DNA of 64,000 nucleotides from Apiosordaria backusii (Eukaryota; Ascomycota; Sordariomycetes; Sordariales; Lasiosphaeriaceae), in the NCBI GenBank assembly GCA_030549205.1, contig JAUKTV010000003.1, positions 1,116,001 to 1,180,000 of the forward strand. Reading direction: 5' to 3'. The notes under the pieces are model-generated. The model was not told where the DNA came from. It was given only the letters and a program-made list of their open reading frames with translations, and made no database searches. How positions within the stretch are numbered: position 1 is the stretch's first letter; the number at the start of each line of letters is the position of its first letter. The translations under genes were made by a program, and so were the position numbers. Shown here in pieces: positions 1-9,969 of this stretch.

Positions 1-53
1 TTTTCTTCTCATATCCCACAGCGGAGGAGAAACAATGACAGGGCAAAGCTGAC

Positions 54-316
54 CCGAAAGATCCCGACCAGGCCAAAAATTACCTGCGTCCAGCTGACTG
101 GCCAGCACAGCCTTACGCGCTCTCCTCAACATTTTCGTTTGTCAAAGATGGCCAACTCCTTGTCATGTCGGGCCTACTGTTTTTCGTCCAGTTGGATCTT
201 GTTCCACTGCGTCACAGGAAATGCCACCCTGTGGCTGGCCGTACTGTTTTCACGGAGAATTACCGCTTCTGTTGAGTAAAAGGCCCAGATGGATGACTGT
301 CACCGGACGAACTCGG
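54..316. promoter_or_regulatory. Three CGG/CCG pairs with 7-bp spacing upstream of alternative oxidase
   Basis: Seen: CCG-N7-CCG at 54-66 (a CGG direct repeat on the minus strand), CGG-N7-CCG at 253-265 (inverted pair) and CGG-N7-CGG at 304-316, all within 490 bp upstream of the alternative oxidase ATG at 543. Known: the Neurospora crassa aod-1 promoter has an alternative oxidase induction motif made of two CGG triplets 7 bp apart, recognised by zinc-cluster regulators (AOD2/AOD5). Inferred: these are candidate sites for the same induction system. The inverted pair may be unrelated. Confidence 0.5.
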
Positions 317-542
317 AGCGTTGTCAAGCTCGTATCGGTACCCCTTGGGGGTTTCCTGTGGTTTGTTTCAAGCGGATACTCGGTGTTGGTACTCTTTGTG
401 GGCGTTTCTGGGGTCCATATAAACGAGTTGAATGGCCCCCCACCCTCAACAGATATAAGATGGCTTGTAATCAGTCTCTTGAACAAATACAGATTCTTGA
501 CTTCACTTGTCAGACCCTCACTTTATCGTTGGCCACACCACG

Positions 543-1790
543 ATGATACCTACTAGGACTGGCAACAGCATATGCCTCTGCTCCCCAAAGCAAGTCGCAC
601 GGATCACTCAGGTTGTTGTTCCTCTTTACCAAGCTCATCACACTGGGCTCGGGTACCCGGGTGCCCTTCGACTGAGCTCAACTGTGTCTCAGTCCTCCTC
701 TTCTCGTCATCAAACACCACAGTCTCGCAGCTTTTCAACAACAAGGGCCGCCCATTTGAAGGATTTCTTCCCAGTAAAGGAGACGGCCTATATTCGCAAG
801 ACGCCACCAGCATGGCCTCACCATGGCTATACCGAAGAAGAGATGTTGGCAGTTGTTCCTCAGCACCGAAAGCCGGCATCAACAAGTGACTGGCTTGCGT
901 GGAAGCTGGTTCGTCTGTGTCGGTAAGTTGAACTCCTGATACTTGGACCGAGCGAAGATGGTCTTTAAGGGGGCATTTCCTAATTCGGCTCCAGATGGGG
1001 AACAGACATTGCCACTGGCATAAAGCCCGAACAGCAAGTCGACAAGTCCAATCCAACAACGGCCGTGGCGGCAAACAAGCCACTCACTGAAGCTCAATGG
1101 GTAAGGCGCCTTTGCTAGTGTTATCACTTCTTCTTCCAAAAGCAGTAAGAATATTTCTGACTCGACTAGCTTGTTCGTTTCATCTTTCTAGAATCTATCG
1201 CTGGAGTTCCCGGCATGGTTGCCGGCATGCTTAGACACCTCGAGAGCTTGAGACGTCTCAAACGGGACAACGGCTGGATCGAGACCCTGCTCGAGGAGTC
1301 ATACAATGAACGAATGCATCTTCTCACGTTTATGAAGATGTGCGAGCCAGGCTGGTTCATGAAGACGATGATTCTCGGGGCACAGGGCGTCTTTTTCAAC
1401 GCCATGTTCGTGAGCTACTTGATCTCACCAAAGATCACACATCGATTTGTCGGCTACCTCGAAGAAGAAGCGGTCCACACGTATACGCGCTGTATCCGCG
1501 AGATTGAGCAAGGCGATCTTCCCAAATGGTCTGATCCAAACTTTCAGATTCCCGACCTTGCCGTCACCTATTGGAAGATGCCCGAGGGAAAACGAACCAT
1601 GAAGGATCTGATCCTTTACATTCGCGCCGATGAGGCAGTTCACCGCGGTGTGAACCACACCTTGAGCAATCTCAACCACAAGGAGGATCCCAATCCTTTC
1701 GTCAGCGACTACAAGTCCGACTCTAACCATCAGAGACCCAACCCGGCGCTCAAGCCGACTGGCTTTGAGCGGAGTGAGGTCATTGGCTGA
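543..1790 (+). CDS. aox: Mitochondrial alternative oxidase
   Basis: Ubiquinol oxidase of the inner mitochondrial membrane that passes electrons from ubiquinol directly to oxygen, bypassing complexes III and IV. Three exons: 543-922, 995-1100, 1170-1790, giving 368 aa (N. crassa AOD-1 is of similar size). Donors are gtaagt and gtaagg; the joins restore the family sequences LVRLCRWG and LVRFIFLES. The first about 65 residues are Ser/Arg-rich and look like a mitochondrial presequence (RSFSTT near the end). Diiron ligand motifs are present: E170 in FLESIAG, NERMH (E209, H212), LEEEAVH (E260-E262 region) and RADEAVH (E317, H320). All ligands are kept, so the enzyme should be active. The ATG at 543 is the first Met in frame. 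The promoter carries CGG-N7 pairs described separately. Single gene with no operon-like context; next gene is Crz1, 2.4 kb downstream. Confidence 0.95.
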
Positions 1791-4169
1791 AAAGAAAAGC
1801 CCAAAATACTACAGTGGGGATTTTTGTCCAGCAGAAAACAGCATCGTTTTTCTTTTTCTGTCCTATTTGGAATCTATGGGCATTTTGGCGGGCATGGAAG
1901 AGGTTTCGCGGCGTCATCATTCATGGCTTAGACAAGATACCAACAAGACTCCTCTCCTCGATCGGGCTTTCGGCGCATTCAGGTAAATAAAATAGAAGCA
2001 ATTAGTTCACTTAGGCATAGAGTATAGATATTAGATATCAATTGTTTCCTCCCTCTGGCTGCTGGTATTTGTGTTTCACTTCTGTACATGGTGATCAGTG
2101 CGGGTAGGGTGGTTGTTCAACGTCCCGGTAGACATGTACAGCCACACAGCCTCTTGTGACGGATACTACACAACTGCTGTTTTAGGCTTCGATGTGGGAC
2201 ATACGCGGTAGTGTAGATGACATAGGACTTGGAACATGCAAAGCACAGCCCCATTCATCACAAATCTGCCGGATCTGCAATAGTGCAACTGTACCTAACG
2301 GCGCTATTTAACAGCACATCTTCTGTGGGTTGTTGTCCATGGCCAAGTTAACAGGTAATTTATCTCACTTTGGGTCTCAAGCTTCAAGGCCTGCTCATTC
2401 CTGCCCGTGCCTCACACCGAAAGTTTGTCATTTATGCATCATTCGACTCCAGTCATTCAGTCGGTCAGTGCCCGAGAAAGGCGGAAATCCTGAATCGACG
2501 ATGAGATTTGCAGGGCTGAATCTGCGTTCACACCATTTACGACATCTTGAATCATTGATACCTACTGTATGTCCCTGGTTCTTCCCTGTTCGGGCAGACA
2601 TGATGACCAAAGCCTGGGGCGCAAGCCATGGATAGTCACTCATGGCTTTTGGTAGGGCTGAGGAAACGTGACCAGAACAACCCTGGAAGCAGGTCCCGAA
2701 TCCGGTGAGTGCCGCTGTGCCTCATGGAACAATCCGATGGAACAAATCGAAGTTGGCAGGTCTGGAATGTCATTTCGCCGTCATGTCGCTTGGCCTTCGC
2801 TTTGTCGAACTGAGAAAGGGAATAAGTGGAAATAGATTCTAGGCCACATGTTATTCGCAGGAAAGCGAAGGGAAGAGACCGCCCACTGACGAAGTTGTAT
2901 CACTACTGTGCGGTTCTTATCAATGGGGCACGGTGTTGATACTGTCTTTACCCCTCTATCGGCTGGCAAATAGTCGAGACAAAGATGGGACGGGCACAGT
3001 GCGATATCGAGACCCAGGAAGCGGGGGAGCTTGGGCACCGTTTCAACACCTCCTTGAATGATTGTCCGAATCCAGACCTGGGATTTCCCGCCCGTAAAGG
3101 ACTCACTCAGTGCCTGTCTCAGGACTGATTTGGCCCTTTGTAGAAAGTGCAAATGGCGGTGATCTCCCATCCATGATCAGTTGTCGTATACGAATCTCGA
3201 AAGCCCCCTCCCACTTCCTCCAGCACCAAGGTGTACCCATTGTCCGGTCCGAGGATATCCACTTCTCGGGACACCTCCGTCTTCTCACCGCAGTCACAGT
3301 GACCTCGCGACTCCCCCGTTAATTTGTCCGTAACGCTTCCCCTGGTTGGGCCTCAAAAGCCGCGTATTTTTAGGGCTCTGACGCCCGAATGTGCTCACCA
3401 CTTGGCAGCTCTTGGTCAGTGCACTTACACGGGTCTACCAGCACCTCGAATATCAATATCAACCGTAGCACCATCATACCGAAATAGGAAAAACGAGACT
3501 TAGATACAAGCAACTTCTGTTGGGTGCTGACGGGAGACAGTCTGCTCTCCTGTCGCAAGCGCCAGCCCTGTGGTTTGGTAGCCCAGGTAGGGGCCCCCTG
3601 GAAGCGCTTGCGTGCTGCTCGTCGGCGAGCAGGTGAATCTCTCAGACACAGGGCACATGTTCAGATAGAGTGAGGGACCCCCAGCTAATAGCTCACACAA
3701 AGGTCTCGACCACGATTGGCTGGTGCGGGTTGACTTGACCCCACCATTCGCTCTCCCCCCGGTCTCCCCCCGTGGGCCCCTCCTTGCCGTCCCCATCCAA
3801 CACCCGCATCCATCTCACTCGGGAGCGGTTCAAAAGCGGGAGAACAAGAACAAGCCTGGCGGCTACGAAACGTCGCGTGGGGACCTGCTGCCATTTCCCT
3901 CTCGCCCTGCCCTCACTCTCGTCAATCAAACGACCGAAGCAATTCCAGAAGGTGGGGTTGGACCTGCCAGCGAAGCAACCTTACTCGTCTCTGCACGTTG
4001 CTGCATACATACCTGAGCACCCAGCACAGCCTCGCTCCAAGCACTGCCACTGTGCCTGGAAGGCTGACTCCCAAACTGCCTCGTCGCGCGTTCTAAAGAC
4101 AGAAACACCACGTACAACACCGTACAAGCAATTGACAATTTGGCGGCCCGACAGCGAATCAGCGAATCC
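1791..4169. other. Intergenic region between aox and crz1
   Basis: Holds the aox 3' region and the long crz1 upstream/5' leader region. Several open frames of 60 to 160 codons occur on both strands, but none shows a recognisable protein family or a convincing splice pattern. From about 3,700 to 4,169 the plus strand is CT-rich, as is usual for a fungal promoter and leader. I see no gene here. Confidence 0.6.
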
Positions 4170-6478
4170 ATGGACCAACAGCTTCCCCAGGCCCGCGGGC
4201 GATCGCTCTCGGCCGCATCTACCGGCGGGGGGCACCACCACCAGCAGCCTCCTAATATAATAAGAGATCACTCTCCTTCGCCCGCCCGCTTTCCCAATCC
4301 GAATGATGCCGGAGTGTCTTCCATCGGTCTCGGTCTCGGCCTCGTCGACCCCAACACCGTCCAGCAGTTCCCCACTACCCAGCCCGACTACTCGGCTTAC
4401 ACCGCAAACACCAACAGCTTCCTGAGCAACCAGCAGCCCTCGCCCCAGCCCTTCTCCCAGCCAGGCTTGTCCGACCCCTCCACCGTCACTGCCTTTGACC
4501 TCAACCAAGGCTACCCGGGCCCGCTCAAGGCCGAGAACCACTCCTTCGGCACATCCGCCCCGAGCACCTATCCCCAGCCCCAGACGCTTCTCGCCCCGAG
4601 CTTTGGCGACGCTGACTTTACCATCTTCCCGCCGACCCCCGGCGAGCCTCAGTTCGACGCCCCGCTGTTTGTTGGCGACCGCCAGCAGCAGCTCAACACC
4701 GCAAACGCCAACATGATGGCGCAATCAAACCACAACCAGACCCCTCCTCACCTCCTCAACCCCGACCCTCAGCAGCCTGGTTCCGCCCAGCACTCTCCCT
4801 CGTTCAACCAGCACCAGTTTCCCCCTCCCGGGAGGCATTCTAGGAATGTGTCACTCGGGCCCGAGGCGGCGCTTCTGCCCGGTCAGGTAGACTGGACTCG
4901 TGCTCAGTTTCAGGGACATAGACGTTCCCCTTCAGAGTTCTCTGATGTCTCCTCAGCCGCTCCTTCTCCCCTTCTTGTCAGTTCAGATAGCTTCGAGCAG
5001 CATGACGGTCATTCGCCGATGGTACGGCCTCAAGATGCCGGTCTCTACCAGGAACTGCATGGTATTGGAAGCTTTAGCATCTCAGACCATGGAGCCCATA
5101 GCCCAAATCACCCCGGAGCCCGAAGTCCATCCCACAGCCCGGCCATCTCTCCGCGTATGTTGCCCCAGCAGCTGCCTGACGTGGGCCAGAACAGCTTTAT
5201 GCTTCAATCACAAGGTAGTTATGGCCAGCCCTCGCCGTACCTTCAGAGTTCCCAGGAGGCTTTCCCCTCACTGCCACAAGAGACGGAGAATATGACACAA
5301 AGCCAAATGCCGGCCCCTCCCTCCATCAATATCGATTTTGCGCCGACAGCTGTTAGGAACGGTTTTGATCAGCCCAAGAGCATCGATATTGACTCACTCA
5401 CCCCACCAGAAAGAGGTATGTGTCTTGGCAATTTTCTTTGAAATCCCAAGGAAACTAACACCTGTCTTCTTGCTGTCCAGGACGTAGACTAGCTCGACCT
5501 CGTGCGGTGACAGATCCCTATAACACTAGCGGGGCGCTTCTTGGCTCCCATCGTAGCCCCTCCGCCACAGGGAGTCTGTCCCCCAATTCTGCTTCGGACG
5601 CTCGCTCCGACGCTTCGCGTTCACTATCTCCACTTGACCGGACTGGTGCATCTCCTAACAGGAGGCGTCAGTCTACGTCGTCAGTACCCAACAATGTAAT
5701 TGCTCTGCGGCTCGCTGACCCGGAGTACAACGGCGGTGTACCTGGGGAAGGCGCGGGCGGCTCAAAGCGTGTCCAAAAACACCCAGCAACCTTTCAGTGC
5801 ACATTGTGTCCAAAACGCTTTACTCGCGCCTACAATCTGAGGTCACATCTCCGCACTCATACCGACGAGCGGCCGTTTGTATGCACCGTGTGTGGCAAGG
5901 CATTTGCTCGACAGCATGACCGCAAACGACACGAGGGACTGCATTCGGGCGAGAAGAAGTTTGTCTGCAAGGGTGACCTCAAGAGTGGCGGTCAGTGGGG
6001 TTGTGGTCGACGGTTTGCGCGTGCGGATGCACTTGGCCGCCATTTCCGCTCAGAAGCTGGACGGATATGTATCAAGCCACTTCTCGACGAGGAAATCCAC
6101 GAGCGGCAAAGACAATGGAACGAGCAACGCATGCAACAGGCTGCCGTGCAGGGCATGGTCATGCAGGCTCCTGGTATGATGATGCCTCCTGGCATGGACC
6201 CGAACACGGGCGCCTACCCTATGGATCCCAACGGCAATTATGCGTTGCCGCAGGCCCTTCTGGCGCAGTACCCGGCTCTGGCACAGATGAACTGGTCTGA
6301 CATGGGTGGCGGCAGCGGTATGGAAGATGATATCAGCGGGAGAAGCAGCTTCGACGCTAGCGACTACGACGACGAAGCCGATGGTTATGTCAGTGGACCT
6401 GGAACCGGTTTTGGGCCAGGTGGGATGCAAGAGAACTTTGGCGAGATAGGATATGCCAGCGACTACGGGGGACGCTGA
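4170..6478 (+). CDS. crz1: C2H2 zinc-finger transcription factor Crz1/CrzA
   Basis: Calcineurin-responsive transcription factor: dephosphorylated by calcineurin after a calcium rise, it enters the nucleus and activates stress and cell-wall genes. Exons 4170-5415 and 5481-6478 (intron gtatgt...ccag), giving 747 aa. The N-terminal about 500 residues are Gln/Pro/Ser-rich and disordered with many SP sites. A PxIxIT-like calcineurin docking motif, PSINID, is at residues 384-389. Zinc fingers lie at about 521-612: finger 1 CTLC...HLRTH, finger 2 CTVC...HEGLH, then a non-standard third finger with CKGDLKSGGQWGC spacing, which is typical of filamentous-fungal Crz1. The C-terminus is Met/Gly-rich and acidic. 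The start is the ATG at 4170 (MDQQ), the first Met in frame. Identification rests on the finger block and is strong. Confidence 0.93.
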
Positions 6479-7895
6479 TGATCTCGTTGTTGTTTTATCT
6501 ACGAAGAACACAAACGCTGCATTTAACGGGTGGTCATGGCGCAACGTCTTGTTTTGCTTTGGGACTGACCTTTATCGTCACCTCGTTTTTTGGGGAAATA
6601 TTACCTTACTTGTCAGGGGGCTCGGCATGACAACCCTCTCGTTTTACATTTCACTGGAGATTTCCGCTTATGGCCGCGATTTTACACAGGGCATCGTTTA
6701 TTTGATGACTTGATGATGATTTATTTTTTATTTTTGTTTCTGAATTTGACTATCGGCCTTTTTAGGGATTCAAGCCCAGGGTATGGTGGTGGGCCGGTTT
6801 ATTATGGTGAGGGAATTTCGAAAGGAAATATGGTGGTGTTTTTGGATTCAAACTTGAGATTATGTCGGAGTAGACCGCACGCATCTGATGCAGTTTGCTT
6901 GCTTATAGATACCAATCTATTATGTCGTGTGTAGCTGCCGTTCAACATGTTTAGCTGGTCTTAATCTCCAGGTCTGGTGGAAAATATGTAAGGGTATGCC
7001 CGAAGGACCACCTCACAAACAGACGCCAGACACGCATTTGAGGTGCATGCCAAGAACAACCTGGGAGGTCATGCCTGGCATCCTTCCGGGTGCTCCATCA
7101 TCCGGGATCCGATCGAAGAGTTCATGGTTCAGAAATTGCAAAAATGCTTCGCACTCAAGATCTTTGGTAACTAGCTTCGATGTCGGTTCGGTTAGAAGCT
7201 GGATGACGATGGTGGTGTGGGAAAGTCTTGTATCATCAGCTCGTTTTACTAAAGCTGGGTTGCCCGAAAAAGAACCCCAAATTATCAGTCTGGGTCCGAT
7301 AGAAACACTGGCTGTTCCTCTTCCTTGGCCATCATGTTCCTTTGCAACATTCTAGAAGGCTGATTTGGAAGGCACCGTCAGCGACCTGGTCTCCCGACCC
7401 CTGCGAACGGACGGACATCAGATTAAATCCCGTCAAGGCGCGACAGATGATAGTGCATACCAGAAGCGAATATTGTATACGGTCTTTAAGCTAAATCTCG
7501 GTCTTATCCCGTGCACCCCACACCCTCTTTCTCGGGGATTTTCATTGCCAGATAGCGTCATACATGGCCACACATGTAAAGTGACATCCCGCTGCCGGCT
7601 GCTGGTCCGTCCTTTTGGGAGGAGTGTAGACGAGGCCATACGGCAATGGCTGACCACGTTGTGGGACGGTAGTATCTCGGATTGGGGTGCGTTAAACACT
7701 CGGGTGAGAGGAAGAGGAGATGCTACCTACATACTGGAAGGGTTTTTACCGGCAGAATGATGACCGTTAGACATATAAGGTATCTACAACCACCAATGAT
7801 CGCCTGGAAACTTACCCCCCTCTTACAGATACCGGCGACTTTTCGTCACAGTGGATATTTCAGCTCACTATATTTCCCTGACATACACCACCACC
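6479..7895. other. Intergenic region between crz1 and the reductase gene
   Basis: Holds the crz1 3' untranslated region, which is T-rich from about 6,560 to 6,760, and the promoter of the downstream reductase. Open frames of 130 to 140 codons at 6,927-7,355 and 7,365-7,760 show no family resemblance and no exon-like structure. I see no gene here. Confidence 0.6.
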
Positions 7896-9095
7896 ATGAC
7901 CCTCCCAAGAGAAACAAAAGCGGTCATCATCGCCTCCCTGGGCAAGGCCGAAATCAGGACCGTCCCAATCCCCACTCTCCGGGACGACTACATCCTCGTC
8001 CGCACCACAGCCGTGGCCCTCAATCCCACCGATTGGAAGCACATCGACGGGATCAACCTAGGTCCTAACCAGTCGTCCGTCATTGGAACCCGCGTGGGCT
8101 GTGACTACGCTGGCATCGTCGAAGAAGTCGGCCCCAAAGTGACCAAGCCTTTCAAGAAAGGTGACCTCATCTGCGGCCCAGCCCACGGATCGAACGCGGT
8201 CCAGCCAGAAGACGGGACGTTTGCAGAGTACATTGTCGTCAAAGGAGACGTCCAGATCAAGGTGCCTGATAACCTCAAAGACTATGAAGCAGCGACGTTA
8301 GGGATTGGGATAACGACTGTCGTATGTGACTTTTTCCTCTCTGTCTGTCCGTGAAGGTATGCACACACAGAGGATTAATCTTACTTGCTCATCAAACAGG
8401 GTCAAGGCCTCTACCAAGCCCTCGGCCTCCTCCCTCTCCCTTCCCCAACCGCTCCTACACCCGACCCAGACCCGAAAAAGAAAATCTTGATCTACGGCGG
8501 CAGCACAGCAACCGGCATCCTTGGCATCCAGTTCGCAGCTTTGTCGGGGTACTCCATCGCGACGACCTGCTCCCTTCACAATTTCCCCCGTGTTCAATCT
8601 CTTGTCAGCAACAACAACAACAGTCTCAAATTATTCGACTACCGCTCCCCAACCATTCTCTCCGAGCTCAAAGAATGGGCCGGTGACGACTTGAAACTGG
8701 CATGGGACTGCGTGGCCAGCGCCGACTCGGCGAGATTATGCGCTTCTGTGCTGGCAAAAGACGGGGGCAAATACAGGTCGTTGCTGCGGGTGCCGGAGGA
8801 GGTGGTCAAGGAGGTCAATGAGAATGTTGACAGCGGGTTTACCTTTGCTTATACGGCGTTGGGGGAGGCGTTTAAGAAGGCGGTGGATATCCCGGCCGTG
8901 GAGGGGGATTATGAGTTTGCAAAGCGGTTTTGGGAGCTGGCTAGGGGGTTGTTGGCGCAAGGGAATGTGAAGACTGCCGTGGTGGAGGTGAATAGGGGCG
9001 GAAAAGGTGGGTTGGAGGGGGTGTTGGTTGGGTTGAGGGAACTGAAGGAGGGGAGGGTGAGTGGCAGGAAGTTGGTGTATACTTTGGAGAGGTAA
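7896..9095 (+). CDS. Zinc-binding-type (MDR) oxidoreductase, enoyl-reductase-like
   Basis: Medium-chain dehydrogenase/reductase, NAD(P)H-dependent, resembling the fungal trans-acting enoyl reductase/ToxD-like branch that works on C=C bonds. Exons 7896-8321 and 8400-9095 (intron gtatgtgac...acag), 373 aa. Seen: N-terminal GroES-like domain with the family runs ALNPTDWKHID and VGCDYAGIVEEVG (about residues 40-75), no catalytic-zinc cysteine set, then a Rossmann segment IYGGSTATGILGIQ where the nucleotide binds. The C-terminal half of the gene has more G-rich third positions. The substrate is unknown. There is no polyketide synthase or P450 nearby, so a role in a metabolite cluster is not supported. 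It is convergent with the DUF7053 gene, 229 bp away. The ATG at 7896 (MTLPRETK) matches the usual start of the family. Confidence 0.85.
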
Positions 9096-9324
9096 GGACT
9101 TTTCATGTGCTGATCCATTAAGTTCATGTAACCCCTCGATACTGGATAAGGAAGTAGTTGATTGTATAATATATTAGAATGAATGGGTATCTTGGCGCGT
9201 GAAGGGCTACCTATAGGAAAAACTCGAGAACAACCAGCGGACAAGCAAAGCCCCGGCCCAGAAACACCCCATATATAAAGCACCCCTGTTTGTCCGCCAG
9301 TAGATGAAACATCATTATTTCCGC

Positions 9325-9969
9325 CTACACCACTGGCAAAGCCTCCTCCCGTGACCCAGCATCTGCAACAGCAGGGCCAGTGTCACCACCGGCAGAAGCG
9401 GTAGCAGTCTCCTTCGCAACACCATCCACTATCCTCTGGAGGATCTCCTGATGCGCGCTCGAAAACTTAGACTTGACAAAGTGCTTGACGAAAAAGTTGC
9501 AATCAATTCCGGCAATCTCAACGAGCTCCCAGTCCCCTTCGTCTCCGGGCCCAAGCAGCAAATCGGGACCATCCTTCACCTCCCCCCTCCTCCGCACCTC
9601 GTAACTGCTCCTCACGACGACACCTGCCTGGGCATTGGCCCGAACCCTGACGCCATGCTCAAAACACTGCATTATACACGGGATGCCCACCTCCTTGGTG
9701 CCCCAGGTGCCGAGTCCAGGGATGACGGGGACCCGGTCCACTACTAAGAAGGCTTGCAGTTTGGTGCCGGATTCGAGAAAAAAGGGATCATCTACGACTT
9801 CCGAGACATCGAGGGGTCGCTGCTCAAAATGGGCGACGTAGGGGTTGGCTTTGATGAGGGGTTCGTAGGCCTGGAGGCTGGCGAGGACAGCCTTGGGATC
9901 AACTCTGGAGGGGATGGGAACGCGGGTTATGACCGAGAGGGTTGGTGTGTGGGTGGCTGAGGTTGTCAT
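9325..9969 (-). CDS. DUF7053-type hypothetical protein
   Basis: Single-exon gene, 214 aa, no signal peptide or membrane segment. The layout (N-terminal TRVPIPSRVDPKAVLASLQAYEPLIKANP in general form, then a central VVDRVPVIPGLGTWGTKEV segment, then a region ending in W-E-L-V-E) resembles the fungal DUF7053 family, which looks like a START/polyketide-cyclase-type fold. That assignment is from memory and is moderate. The C-terminal 25 residues are Ala/Thr/Gly-rich and probably disordered. The ATG at 9969 is the first in frame. It is convergent with the reductase gene. No biochemical role is known. Confidence 0.65.
   Translation of the reverse strand: MTTSATHTPTLSVITRVPIPSRVDPKAVLASLQAYEPLIKANPYVAHFEQRPLDVSEVVDDPFFLESGTKLQAFLVVDRVPVIPGLGTWGTKEVGIPCIMQCFEHGVRVRANAQAGVVVRSSYEVRRRGEVKDGPDLLLGPGDEGDWELVEIAGIDCNFFVKHFVKSKFSSAHQEILQRIVDGVAKETATASAGGDTGPAVADAGSREEALPVV

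Noticed and set aside
3981..4724. 247-codon minus-strand frame opposite crz1
   Set aside because: Shadow of the crz1 first exon; valine/glycine-rich composition mirrors the sense sequence and it has no family similarity.
7365..7760. 131-codon frame between crz1 and the reductase
   Set aside because: No family similarity, no ATG-context or splice support.
7896..9969. Secondary-metabolite cluster around the enoyl-reductase-like gene
   Set aside because: No polyketide or peptide synthase, P450 or cluster regulator is adjacent; only a DUF7053 gene lies next to it.
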